Assembly: GCF_002694385.1 (NCBI RefSeq) | Contig: NZ_NZMB01000023.1 | Location: forward strand, 63,678-99,643 | Origin: Sneathiella sp. | Lineage (GTDB): Bacteria > Pseudomonadota > Alphaproteobacteria > Sneathiellales > Sneathiellaceae | Direction of reading: 5' to 3' | Length of the DNA: 35,966 bases | Shown: one piece after another, positions 1-7,565 of the stretch | How the letters are laid out: each line of letters opens with the position of its first letter | Numbering within the stretch: the first letter of the stretch is position 1 | Notes under the pieces: generated by a model | Told to the model about the DNA's origin: nothing | The model's input: only the letters and a program-made list of their open reading frames with translations | Database searches by the model: none | Translations under genes and position numbers: made by a program

Positions 1-49
1 TCCGGTTACTTTTATCTGGCAAGTGGTTCCTCCCAACCTTCTTGCTTTG

Positions 50-88
50 GCGCCCGGCAGGTTTTTCTCATTGTGGCCTGCTGTGCGC
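50..88 (+). other. GC-rich hairpin near the 3' end of an incoming transcript
   Basis: Positions 50-61 pair with 77-88 (one mismatch, one G-T pair) around a 15-base loop. The hairpin lies just before a strong intrinsic terminator, and no convincing reading frame covers it. It may be the end of a small RNA or the 3' untranslated part of an mRNA whose gene lies left of the window. The RNA cannot be classified from this fragment. Confidence 0.4.
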
Positions 89-97
89 GCCTTACTT

Positions 98-133
98 GAC
101 CGGAAGGGGATAGGCTCCCTTCCGGTCTTTTTT
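98..133 (+). terminator. Intrinsic terminator of the transcript entering from the left
   Basis: A perfect 11-bp stem (98-108 with 117-127, arm GACCGGAAGGG) has an 8-base loop and is followed by six T residues at 128-133. The orientation ends rightward transcription, so the gene it serves starts outside the window. Confidence 0.9.
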
Positions 134-161
134 CGACGCAACATAACCGCATCAAGCGACC

Positions 162-191
162 AAAAAAAAGGGCTGCCCATTCGAGCAGCCC
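162..191 (-). terminator. Intrinsic terminator of the M24 hydrolase gene
   Basis: Read on the minus strand, a 7-bp stem GGGCTGC/GCAGCCC (185-191 with 170-176) has an 8-base loop and is followed by eight T residues (complement of 162-169). It lies about 95 bases after the hydrolase stop codon. It faces the terminator at 98-133, so two converging transcripts end within 30 bases of each other. Confidence 0.88.
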
Positions 192-286
192 ATCAAGGGA
201 GGTTCAAAGATTAACCAGCCGTGCGTAACCGGCATAGACGAAGAGCAGTCAACGGACCCTTTACTCAGAACAGCAGCCTGCCGGCA

Positions 287-1492
287 TCATATATTCAGCG
301 CCTTACGGACAAGCTTGCTGCGGAATTTTTGGACGAAACCGGGTTTTGATGCAAAGGTCAGTGCATCCAGACTATCGGGGCTGCGTGTCAGGCATTCGTA
401 TCCATCGTCGGTCACCAGAACCGTATCAGAATGACGGACGCCCCCGACCCCACTCCGATAGATGCCAGGCTCATTACTGATCACCATATTCTTGGCAAGA
501 ACATGCGTGCTGCCCTCGGCGATCCAGGGGGCTTCATGCGCCCCAAGACCAAAACCATGACCTGTGCGATGCAATCTTACCTCGTCCCCGGAAAAGCCCT
601 CTTCAGCCAGAAAACGGTTCACGGAAGCGTCGATATCGTGACAGCTTTGCCCCGGGCGGATCATCGCGAACATCCGGCGACGCGCCTCCTGCATTGCCTT
701 GAAAGCAGCGACCGACCAGCTATCCGGGACGGCGGTGAAAAAGGTGCGCTCCACCTCCGCTGAATAGCCATTCACACGGGTCAGCACCAACGCCACATGC
801 GGCCCTTCCTTCAGCGGATCGGAAAAGGCGGGAATCGAATGGGGCTGCGCACTCCTCGGCGCGGCCCAGGGGGCCATAAGCACACTGGAGTTGACCGGAT
901 CATAATCGGAAACGTCACGGATCATCTCCCGTGTAACCTTGCTTGTTTCGGCAAAACCCTCTACCGCAAGGGAGCCATAATAAGCCGCATTCAGCATACG
1001 TGACATGGCCCGGTCCGCATAATCAGATGCCCGCCGGATCATGGCGATTTCGGCCGACGATTTAATTAGGCGCAGTTCTTCAATCAACGGAGCTGTTTTC
1101 GGTTTCAAGATCCGGATCTCTTCATGCACTTCCATGGTGAGTCCCGGCTCCACTCCGATAGCCGTATATCGCTCAACCTGCTGGCGCAGAATTTCCGGCC
1201 AACCCCGTCCTGCCGGAGCCGGGTATTCCCAATAGCTGACCGTATTTTCGGCGGTGATATTCGCACCTTTTTCCATATGCGCCTTATCCAGCATCGGGGC
1301 GATCAACACCGGCGCACCGTTCGGCTTGACAATCATGAAGAAGGGTCGCTCAAGCGGCTCATATCCCGCCCCCGTGAGGTAATAAATGCTGTCTTTGCAG
1401 GAAACGATGAAGATATCGAGCCCCTCACGGGCGATGATCCGCTGTAAGCTGCCAAGACGTGCGGCAAATTCGGATGGCTGTATTTTCGGCAT
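287..1492 (-). CDS. M24 (pita-bread fold) creatinase/prolidase-like hydrolase
   Basis: This is a cytoplasmic hydrolase of the aminopeptidase P/creatinase family, about 401 residues, which is normal for the group. An N-terminal creatinase-type domain (about 1-145) precedes the M24 catalytic domain. Family motifs are visible as PHSIP, GYSAEVERTFF, HRTGHGFGLGAHE and SNEPGIY. True metallo-members carry five metal ligands (D, D, H, E, E). Here the first Asp position is not Asp, the second is Glu (AEVERT), and the last Glu region reads RHSDT. That pattern resembles metal-independent creatinase and ectoine-hydrolase relatives that cleave amide or amidine bonds. The His of PHSIP sits where creatinase has its catalytic His. 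The start is placed at the ATG preceded by GGAGA nine bases upstream; an ORF start six codons earlier has no such site. The gene is monocistronic and ends at the terminator 162-191. The substrate is unknown. Confidence 0.85.
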   Translation of the reverse strand: MPKIQPSEFAARLGSLQRIIAREGLDIFIVSCKDSIYYLTGAGYEPLERPFFMIVKPNGAPVLIAPMLDKAHMEKGANITAENTVSYWEYPAPAGRGWPEILRQQVERYTAIGVEPGLTMEVHEEIRILKPKTAPLIEELRLIKSSAEIAMIRRASDYADRAMSRMLNAAYYGSLAVEGFAETSKVTREMIRDVSDYDPVNSSVLMAPWAAPRSAQPHSIPAFSDPLKEGPHVALVLTRVNGYSAEVERTFFTAVPDSWSVAAFKAMQEARRRMFAMIRPGQSCHDIDASVNRFLAEEGFSGDEVRLHRTGHGFGLGAHEAPWIAEGSTHVLAKNMVISNEPGIYRSGVGGVRHSDTVLVTDDGYECLTRSPDSLDALTFASKPGFVQKFRSKLVRKALNI

Positions 1493-1637
1493 GTCTCTTA
1501 TTCTCCGCATCTTGGAATAGGTCTACGTCATCCGCCCGCCTGGGTCTTACCAGACATATAATATTTTTGTGCATTTTATCCCGCTAATGTAATTTTTAGG
1601 ATAATATCCCTTTTCCACATCTATTGGAGGATCTGAT

Positions 1638-2612
1638 ATCAGGCGGATACAATTAAGACAGGACGATTTCAGTCGCCTGTTCACACGGCTTGGCGCCGCG
1701 GAAATCACTGCCTTTCTGAAAAAAGGGTTAGCCGCGAAGTTCGATGGAAGCTTCCAGTTTCTAAGTGGAGTCCCGGGGGTAATCGGGTGGTATCTTGAGG
1801 GCGTGCTGTCTGAAGATATTCTCATCGAAATGCGGATGGCCAGTGGTTTGTCGCTGCAATTCGTTCAATCCATGGACGGGGCACGGCAAATTGACAGGCG
1901 TCGTGTGCGACATTTCACCGGGGGAAACTACTATCTTTCCTGTTTCCCGGATGGCGCGTTGCAACACCGGCATTTACGGAAAAACGCGCCTCTCAGATAT
2001 GTCGGCATTTGGGTTACTCCCGATCTGCTTACCGCACGATATCTTGACCCCGAAGCCATACAGAATAAGGAATTGGATGATTTTCTGGATGGCCACCTTA
2101 AAACAACGCTTGATCTGGATGCGCCGCTCTCCGTCCGCATGCAAAACTGTATGGACGACCTCTTTGCGAGTGAATTTGAAGGGCTGCTGCAGCAGGAATT
2201 TGTCAAAATTAAAATGAGCGAATTGATCTGCGCCGCCTTGCCTCTCCTGATATCAGATCGTCAGCCTTCCGGTGATAATGTTCGGGCAGCACGGGAGTCG
2301 ATTAAAATACAGCGGGTCGCCGCGCTGCTGGAAACCCGTCTGGCCGTGCCGCCAAATTGCCGGGCGCTTGCACGAGAGGTATCCATCGGTCACAACCGTC
2401 TGGCCGCCCTGTTTACGAATTATTACGGATGCAGCATCCATCAGTATTCAAAGCGATGCCGTATGAAGCAGGCGGAAATCCTGATCCGGAGCGGCAAGCA
2501 CAGCATGTCCGACATCGCGGCCTGGACCGGATATAATGACCAGTCATCATTCAGCCGCGCTTATCGCGCCTATTTTGGCCACAAACCTTCCGATAGTCGA
2601 AAATACAAATGA
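1638..2612 (+). CDS. AraC/XylS-family transcriptional regulator with a non-canonical start
   Basis: The C-terminal about 100 residues form a typical AraC double helix-turn-helix (CRALAREVSIGHNRLAALF, then MSDIAAWTGYNDQSSFSRAYR and a GHKPSDSRK end). The N-terminal part is a sensor domain that I cannot assign to a ligand. The first canonical in-frame start is GTG 1803, which gives 269 residues. The frame stays open back to a stop at 1602, and the codons from 1638 encode plausible protein (begins xRRIQLRQDD). A strong GGAGG at 1626-1630 lies seven bases before ATC 1638. Starting there gives 324 residues, the usual AraC length. Either ATC is used as a rare start or an ATG has been lost. The gene lies just upstream of and co-directional with the orphan at 2724 and is its most likely regulator. 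Confidence 0.8.
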   Translation: MRRIQLRQDDFSRLFTRLGAAEITAFLKKGLAAKFDGSFQFLSGVPGVIGWYLEGVLSEDILIEMRMASGLSLQFVQSMDGARQIDRRRVRHFTGGNYYLSCFPDGALQHRHLRKNAPLRYVGIWVTPDLLTARYLDPEAIQNKELDDFLDGHLKTTLDLDAPLSVRMQNCMDDLFASEFEGLLQQEFVKIKMSELICAALPLLISDRQPSGDNVRAARESIKIQRVAALLETRLAVPPNCRALAREVSIGHNRLAALFTNYYGCSIHQYSKRCRMKQAEILIRSGKHSMSDIAAWTGYNDQSSFSRAYRAYFGHKPSDSRKYK

Positions 2613-2676
2613 TAAATATTTAAATATTAATTTTAAATAAAAGAGAAATATATCATCACATAAGTAAATAAAACAC

Positions 2677-2718
2677 GTCCTTTCAAAGTCAAATTGACAA
2701 TAATTAATTTGAAAGGAC
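2677..2718 (+). promoter_or_regulatory. 11-bp hairpin that buries the ribosome binding site of the orphan gene
   Basis: GTCCTTTCAAA at 2677-2687 is the exact reverse complement of TTTGAAAGGAC at 2708-2718, with a 20-base loop. The right arm contains the AAAGGA Shine-Dalgarno sequence for ATG 2724. In RNA the stem would occlude ribosome binding. The loop holds a smaller dyad GTCAA-A-TTGAC (2688-2698). It could be an RNA thermometer, a target for a trans-acting RNA or protein, or, at DNA level, an operator. The structure is seen in the sequence; the regulatory role is inferred. Confidence 0.55.
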
Positions 2719-2723
2719 TGAAT

Positions 2724-4700
2724 ATGTCAGACAAACCTGTCGATTTTCCAAAGTATGCCCCCCTCACTGTTGCCGGGCCGGAATATGATGGAGATCCAGA
2801 GAAAAATCCATTTAAAGGATCATCTATTGAAAATTACTTTTCAAAGCAATTCGTTCTGGAGTTGAAGCAGAGAAGAAAAGACGTCGGCATTTCAAGTCGC
2901 ATCGCTTATATGCTCGACTTGGAAAGAGTCGCTATCGGTTTTATAAAAGGTGATGCTGACACACTTAATGCTGTCAGCCCACTCGTCATGAATATCAACC
3001 CCATACATCCCTTTCTGGAACCAAGCGGCGCCATTCGGGTTCAGGTTCCCCTACCCCAGAATATGGAGCAGCTTTATATCCTCTGCGAGCAGATTCTCGG
3101 CAACAAAACTGTTAATAAAATGCCCAATCTGGATAAATACAAACTAACACCGAAAGGTCTGGCCGACCCCGGATTTCCCTTTCCCTGGGTGGAGATGGAG
3201 AAAGAAGAAATCTACCTCAAGAAAGGCCAAAAGCCCTATAAGCGTGGGCTGATGATCTGGGATGATCCAAGCGGATATGCGGGTATCAACCCGGGCATTC
3301 GTTTTCCAAACCTGACCCTATTGCTCCTCAGCATCATATTCCAGCAGACCGACGTGGATGCCTATGGCGCACGCGGACGGTATGGAGATGCAACCCTGAA
3401 ACGTCTGCTCGACGGACATGGCATCCAGTGCAGCGACGAAAAGCCGTCACACCGCATGCTGTCATTAATCTCCTTTGATTGCGAAAGCGGCATGCCCAAG
3501 GGATATATCTCCGCCGCGGTATACAAGACAACTGTTCCACTTCAGAGCGGAAAAACAGTTACGGTGGATACAATCTTCAACCACTATGCCTTTGTGCCAA
3601 ATTGCAGCCCGACCTTCCGGTCAAATCTTAAAATGACGCAGGCGATGTATATTTACATGCTTGGGTATGTTTCCTGCTATATCACGGGTAAACCACTGCT
3701 GGATCATTATCTGGTGGCACATTCGGACAAGAGCCCGGCCATCAAGGCGGTTTGCGATGCCGGTAAGTATATCTCGGCGAATAAAGAGATTTATGCCAAA
3801 ATCGCCGATGATGCCTTTGACGCTATCACTCCGATTGCCTCTCGCGGCAGTACATTTAAGGAGAAAGCCTCCATTGCGGAGTTTCCGCATATCCAGTTTT
3901 ACGATCAATCCACTGTCCCGCGGGATGATCCGGGCGAGGAAGTCCCTGTCCCGAGTGATCGGTTCTACATCCCTGTGTATAGGGATTACATCAATCTGAT
4001 TAAAGCAAAAAAGCCGGAAACCAATATGCCCGCCATATTGCTCAACGGTAGCCTGGAAGAAAAGCATCTTCCGGCACTGAGAGAGATTGCTGTGAGATAT
4101 GGATATAAGGATGAAGCGCCCCTTCTCAAATGGATGCGAACACCTGGCAGCTACAAACCGTTGGGGGCCAGAGTATTGTTGCCGCTCCTTGATGACACGG
4201 ATACCGTTCCGGACAATTTCCCGATCAATGACAGGAAACAGATTTTCAGGGTTGACCCGACCGGTTTGGACCCGCAACCCAACTCGGAAAGCGGAAAGCT
4301 TGAAGATTTCCGGGCGGATATCCTGTACTTCCTGATCAAGGTCGCCAAAGACGGTAACACGGGTAACATTGATTATCCGGGGGCGCTTCCACGCTTGACC
4401 GACTTTGCATTTATGGTGACCTATCAAATCCCGGCCGGATATAGCAGTGCAATTGCCTGGGGGACGACCTATGCGACATCGCACCTCATCACGTCGTTCT
4501 CACTGCTACAATCGAACAAGATCAAATATCTCGGCAAAACCGCCAGTGATCTTCACAACAGCCTCATAACAGTTGGCGCGTCTGCGATGCAAACTGCCGT
4601 CTTTAACCTCATGATAGGTACTTTGGGCGTTGCTCAGGGTGTCGCGGAATATATCCGCAGCAAACCCAAGAAAACAGAGAAAACTCCCAGCAAACTTTAG
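2724..4700 (+). CDS. Large protein of unknown function (658 residues)
   Basis: I do not recognise a family. The start is ATG 2724, with AAAGGA six bases upstream. There is no signal peptide: the N-terminus is polar and charged. Hydrophobic stretches occur at about 194-207 (LTLLLLSIIF), 560-595 and 614-643; the last two could be membrane segments or buried helices. The tail is short and strongly basic (KPKKTEK). The protein is rich in Tyr, Lys and Pro and has no evident P-loop, zinc-finger or protease motif. The first about 400 bases and the leader are clearly more AT-rich than the neighbours, which suggests recent acquisition. It follows an AraC regulator on the same strand and is separated from the next gene by a hairpin at 4712-4738. 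It is probably a single-gene unit. Confidence 0.85.
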   Translation: MSDKPVDFPKYAPLTVAGPEYDGDPEKNPFKGSSIENYFSKQFVLELKQRRKDVGISSRIAYMLDLERVAIGFIKGDADTLNAVSPLVMNINPIHPFLEPSGAIRVQVPLPQNMEQLYILCEQILGNKTVNKMPNLDKYKLTPKGLADPGFPFPWVEMEKEEIYLKKGQKPYKRGLMIWDDPSGYAGINPGIRFPNLTLLLLSIIFQQTDVDAYGARGRYGDATLKRLLDGHGIQCSDEKPSHRMLSLISFDCESGMPKGYISAAVYKTTVPLQSGKTVTVDTIFNHYAFVPNCSPTFRSNLKMTQAMYIYMLGYVSCYITGKPLLDHYLVAHSDKSPAIKAVCDAGKYISANKEIYAKIADDAFDAITPIASRGSTFKEKASIAEFPHIQFYDQSTVPRDDPGEEVPVPSDRFYIPVYRDYINLIKAKKPETNMPAILLNGSLEEKHLPALREIAVRYGYKDEAPLLKWMRTPGSYKPLGARVLLPLLDDTDTVPDNFPINDRKQIFRVDPTGLDPQPNSESGKLEDFRADILYFLIKVAKDGNTGNIDYPGALPRLTDFAFMVTYQIPAGYSSAIAWGTTYATSHLITSFSLLQSNKIKYLGKTASDLHNSLITVGASAMQTAVFNLMIGTLGVAQGVAEYIRSKPKKTEKTPSKL

Positions 4701-4711
4701 CATGCGTAAAA

Positions 4712-4738
4712 GTGGCTGCCGAGCAATCCGGCAGCCAC
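4712..4738. terminator. 10-bp hairpin after the orphan gene
   Basis: GTGGCTGCCG (4712-4721) pairs perfectly with 4729-4738 around a 7-base loop. No T-tract follows on the plus strand; on the minus strand TTTT follows the stem. It may act as a weak terminator or as a 3' stabilising hairpin for the orphan transcript. Confidence 0.4.
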
Positions 4739-4887
4739 CCCCTCCTGTTACACAACAGGAATCCCTCGCTATCCATCACATAAATAAAAGTCATAAGAAC
4801 GATGGCTGCCTTTGACTTTCAGCGCCTATTGCGGTAGAAAATACCGGCCTGATTTTTCAACAAACCCGCCTGCCAACACTACCATAA

Positions 4888-5805
4888 ATGGCTACTTCAC
4901 CTCCGCATATCCCACGCCGCCATCTCCCCTCGCACGCGGTGCTGCGCAGTTTTGAATCCGCCGCCCGGCATCAGAATTTTACGCTTGCGGCAGAAGAATT
5001 GCATCTGACCCAAAGCGCCATCAGTCGTCAGGTCAAGGAGCTGGAGGCCTTGATCGGTTTCAGTCTGTTCCGCCGCGTCGGTCGGCAGGTCGTTCTGACG
5101 GAAGCCGGGCGAAATTTTGCCAGTGAGCTGGCCGTTGATCTCGAAAATATCCGCCAGACAGTGATGCGCGCCATCTCCGCCGGAGACGTTGGCGCAGCTT
5201 TGCGAATTGCCACCCTGCCCACCTTCGCCTGCCGCTGGCTGATCCCCCGCCTGCCTGATTTCGCTGCCCGCCACCCGATGATCGAAATCGGCCTTTATAC
5301 GCGCCTTAACCCCTTTGATCTGGAACGAGAACATTTTGACCTCGCCATTCATTTCGGCGCCGATGACTGGCCACTCACGGACATGCAGACGCTCTGCTCC
5401 GAAACGATGATTCCGGTTGCCGCGCCCGCTTTCGTTGCCGCACAAGAAATTGAAAATGTGGCCGACCTGGCCCGCACGCCGCTTCTGCATATCGACTCCC
5501 GGCCGCTGGTCTGGCGGGATTATTTCCGGCAGGCGGGCCTGACGGGGGAGCCACTTCTCGCCGGCAAGTATTTTGACCAGTTTTCCATGATCATTGCGGG
5601 CGCCCTATCCTCGCTGGGAGCCGCTCTCGTCCCCAGTTATCTGATCGAGGAGGAACTCGCCGAAGGCAAGCTGATCGCGATCAGTAACGAGCCACTCACT
5701 ACCCGCAACAGCTATTACCTCGTCACACCACAGGGGCGAACCAATGACAATGTCGAGACATTTATCGAATGGATAAAAAGCTGCGTCGGCAAACAGCTTG
5801 AATAG
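4888..5805 (+). CDS. LysR-family regulator, GcvA-like
   Basis: This DNA-binding regulator of 305 residues has a normal LysR length. The N-terminal winged helix-turn-helix (about 14-75) shows SFESAARHQNFTLAAEELH, TQSAISRQVKELE and LFRRVGR...LTEAG. The effector domain (about 95-300) starts LRIATLPTFACRWLIPRL, a pattern seen in GcvA-like regulators. It lies upstream of and co-directional with the dehydrogenase gene at 5943. The 137-bp gap contains an inverted repeat fitting a LysR site (5809-5849). I infer that it controls the downstream oxidation genes and possibly itself. No clear Shine-Dalgarno precedes ATG 4888. Confidence 0.9.
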   Translation: MATSPPHIPRRHLPSHAVLRSFESAARHQNFTLAAEELHLTQSAISRQVKELEALIGFSLFRRVGRQVVLTEAGRNFASELAVDLENIRQTVMRAISAGDVGAALRIATLPTFACRWLIPRLPDFAARHPMIEIGLYTRLNPFDLEREHFDLAIHFGADDWPLTDMQTLCSETMIPVAAPAFVAAQEIENVADLARTPLLHIDSRPLVWRDYFRQAGLTGEPLLAGKYFDQFSMIIAGALSSLGAALVPSYLIEEELAEGKLIAISNEPLTTRNSYYLVTPQGRTNDNVETFIEWIKSCVGKQLE

Positions 5806-5808
5806 CTT

Positions 5809-5849
5809 TTTCATTCATTCCTTTTTAGAATGAAACCAGAAGTTTTCAT
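5809..5849. promoter_or_regulatory. Overlapping inverted repeats, candidate LysR operator
   Basis: TTTCATTC (5809-5816) and GAATGAAA (5828-5835) form a perfect 8-bp inverted repeat with an 11-base gap, the usual T-N11-A geometry of LysR sites. A second dyad, ATGAAA (5830-5835) and TTTCAT (5844-5849), shares the right arm. They lie just after the LysR stop codon and about 95-135 bases before the dehydrogenase start. Confidence 0.45.
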
Positions 5850-5942
5850 TGCTTTCAAACGCACCGTCTAAAAGACTATAATCGGCATGCGGAAACAGCT
5901 TCAGAAATATCGTTTAACAAACTCGGGACAGGAAAGAATACC

Positions 5943-7451
5943 ATGACCATCGCGCACCTCACCGAAGAAATTCTGAACCGTCTGGGGGTTGAAAAATCCG
6001 CATATTCCGGAGGGGACATTCGCGTCCAAAGCCCTGTTACGGGCGAGCAGATCGCTGCGGTGAAAGCCCAGAGCGTTTCGGACGTCAACAAAACTATTGC
6101 GATGGCAAAATCCGCCTTCAAAAGCTGGCGGACTGTTCCCGCGCCGGAGCGCGGGGAACTTGTCCGCCTGCTGGGAGAAGAACTGCGCAAAGCGAAATCC
6201 GATCTCGGCAAGCTGGTCTCCATTGAAGTCGGCAAGGTTCCTTCCGAAGGGGAAGGCGAAGTGCAGGAGATGATTGATATCTGTGATTTTGCCGTCGGCC
6301 TTTCGCGGCAGCTTTACGGCCTCACCATTGCAACCGAACGTCCTGGTCACCGGATGATGGAACAATGGCACCCCCTTGGTCCCGTTGGTGTGATCTCCGC
6401 GTTCAATTTTCCCGTCGCTGTCTGGTCCTGGAATACGGCGCTTGCCCTTGTCTGCGGCAATCCGGTGATCTGGAAGCCATCGGAAAAGGCGCCGCTGACC
6501 GCGCTTGCCTGCATGGCAATCGTGAAACGCGCACTTGATCGTTTCGGCAAAGCACCGGAGGGACTTCTCTCTCTCATAATTGGGGCGAGCGATGTGGGCG
6601 ATGCGCTGGTTAGCAGCCGCGATGTGCCCCTGATTTCCGCCACTGGATCCACCCGCATGGGCCGGATTGTCGGCCCGAAAGTGGCGGAGCGCTTTGGCCG
6701 CAGTATTCTGGAATTGGGCGGCAACAATGCGGGCATCGTCAGCCCAAGCGCCGATCTCGACATGACCCTTCGTGCCGTTGCCTTCGGCGCCATGGGAACG
6801 GCGGGTCAGCGCTGCACCACTTTGCGCCGGTTGTTTGTGCACAGCTCAATCTATGACAATCTCGTCCCTGCTCTTCAGAAAGTCTACCGTTCTGTCTCTG
6901 TCGGCAATCCGCTCGAAACCCCGTCACTGGTCGGGCCCCTGATTGACAAAGCCGCCTTCGACAACATGCAGATCGCCCTCCAAAAAGCACGTGACACGGG
7001 CGCTACAATCACGGGCGGGGAACGCGTGGAGACCGGCCATGCCGATGCCTATTACGTCCGCCCGGCCCTCGTCGAAATGCCCACGCATGAAGGCATTGTG
7101 CTAGAGGAAACCTTCGCGCCGATCCTCTATGTGATAAAGTATGACGATCTCGATGACGCCATCGAGATGCAGAATGCGGTTGGAGCCGGGCTTTCTTCCT
7201 GCATCTTTACTCTAAATATGCGGGAGGCGGAACAGTTCCTGAGCGCCGCCGGATCGGACTGCGGTATCGCCAATGTGAACATCGCCACCTCGGGCGCGGA
7301 AATCGGCGGCGCCTTCGGCGGCGAGAAAGAAACCGGCGGCGGACGGGAAAGCGGATCAGACGCCTGGAAAGGGTATATGCGCCGCGCCACCAACACCGTC
7401 AATTATTCAAGCGCCCTGCCCCTCGCGCAAGGGGTCTCCTTTGATATCTGA
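5943..7451 (+). CDS. amaB: ALDH7-family aldehyde dehydrogenase (piperideine-6-carboxylate / aminoadipate semialdehyde type)
   Basis: This is an NAD(P)-dependent aldehyde dehydrogenase of 502 residues in the antiquitin/AmaB subfamily, which oxidises 2-aminoadipate 6-semialdehyde (in equilibrium with piperideine-6-carboxylate) to 2-aminoadipate in lysine and pipecolate breakdown. Visible landmarks are FNFP with Asn155, the cofactor lysine region WKPSEKAP (about 178), GSTRMG (235-240), ELGGNN with general base Glu257, and GTAGQRCTTLRR with nucleophile Cys291. The ELGGNN and GQRCTTxRR forms are characteristic of ALDH7. AGGAAAG lies about six bases before the ATG. The next gene encodes an FAD oxidase, and pairing an ALDH7 gene with an FAD oxidase matches the amaA-amaB pipecolate pathway of pseudomonads. 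A related substrate is possible. Confidence 0.85.
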   Translation: MTIAHLTEEILNRLGVEKSAYSGGDIRVQSPVTGEQIAAVKAQSVSDVNKTIAMAKSAFKSWRTVPAPERGELVRLLGEELRKAKSDLGKLVSIEVGKVPSEGEGEVQEMIDICDFAVGLSRQLYGLTIATERPGHRMMEQWHPLGPVGVISAFNFPVAVWSWNTALALVCGNPVIWKPSEKAPLTALACMAIVKRALDRFGKAPEGLLSLIIGASDVGDALVSSRDVPLISATGSTRMGRIVGPKVAERFGRSILELGGNNAGIVSPSADLDMTLRAVAFGAMGTAGQRCTTLRRLFVHSSIYDNLVPALQKVYRSVSVGNPLETPSLVGPLIDKAAFDNMQIALQKARDTGATITGGERVETGHADAYYVRPALVEMPTHEGIVLEETFAPILYVIKYDDLDDAIEMQNAVGAGLSSCIFTLNMREAEQFLSAAGSDCGIANVNIATSGAEIGGAFGGEKETGGGRESGSDAWKGYMRRATNTVNYSSALPLAQGVSFDI

Positions 7452-7565
7452 GACTGCTATGATCTCTTTTCGCAAAAGTAAAAAGCGACAGGACGCGACC
7501 TTCGGCAAAGATTCCGGTCGGCCCGTCCGCCCCTTTGAAAAACGCTGAAGACGAGACCTGTGACC

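Noticed and set aside
3621-4484. 287-codon open frame on the minus strand
   Set aside because: Lies wholly antisense to the 658-residue gene, has no ribosome site and no recognisable protein features.
4712-4738. Hairpin as a full intrinsic terminator of the orphan gene
   Set aside because: No T-run follows on the plus strand, so it is listed only as a weak terminator or stabilising hairpin.
5901-6842. 313-codon open frame on the minus strand
   Set aside because: Antisense to the ALDH7 gene, whose catalytic motifs are intact; the composition is typical of a shadow frame.
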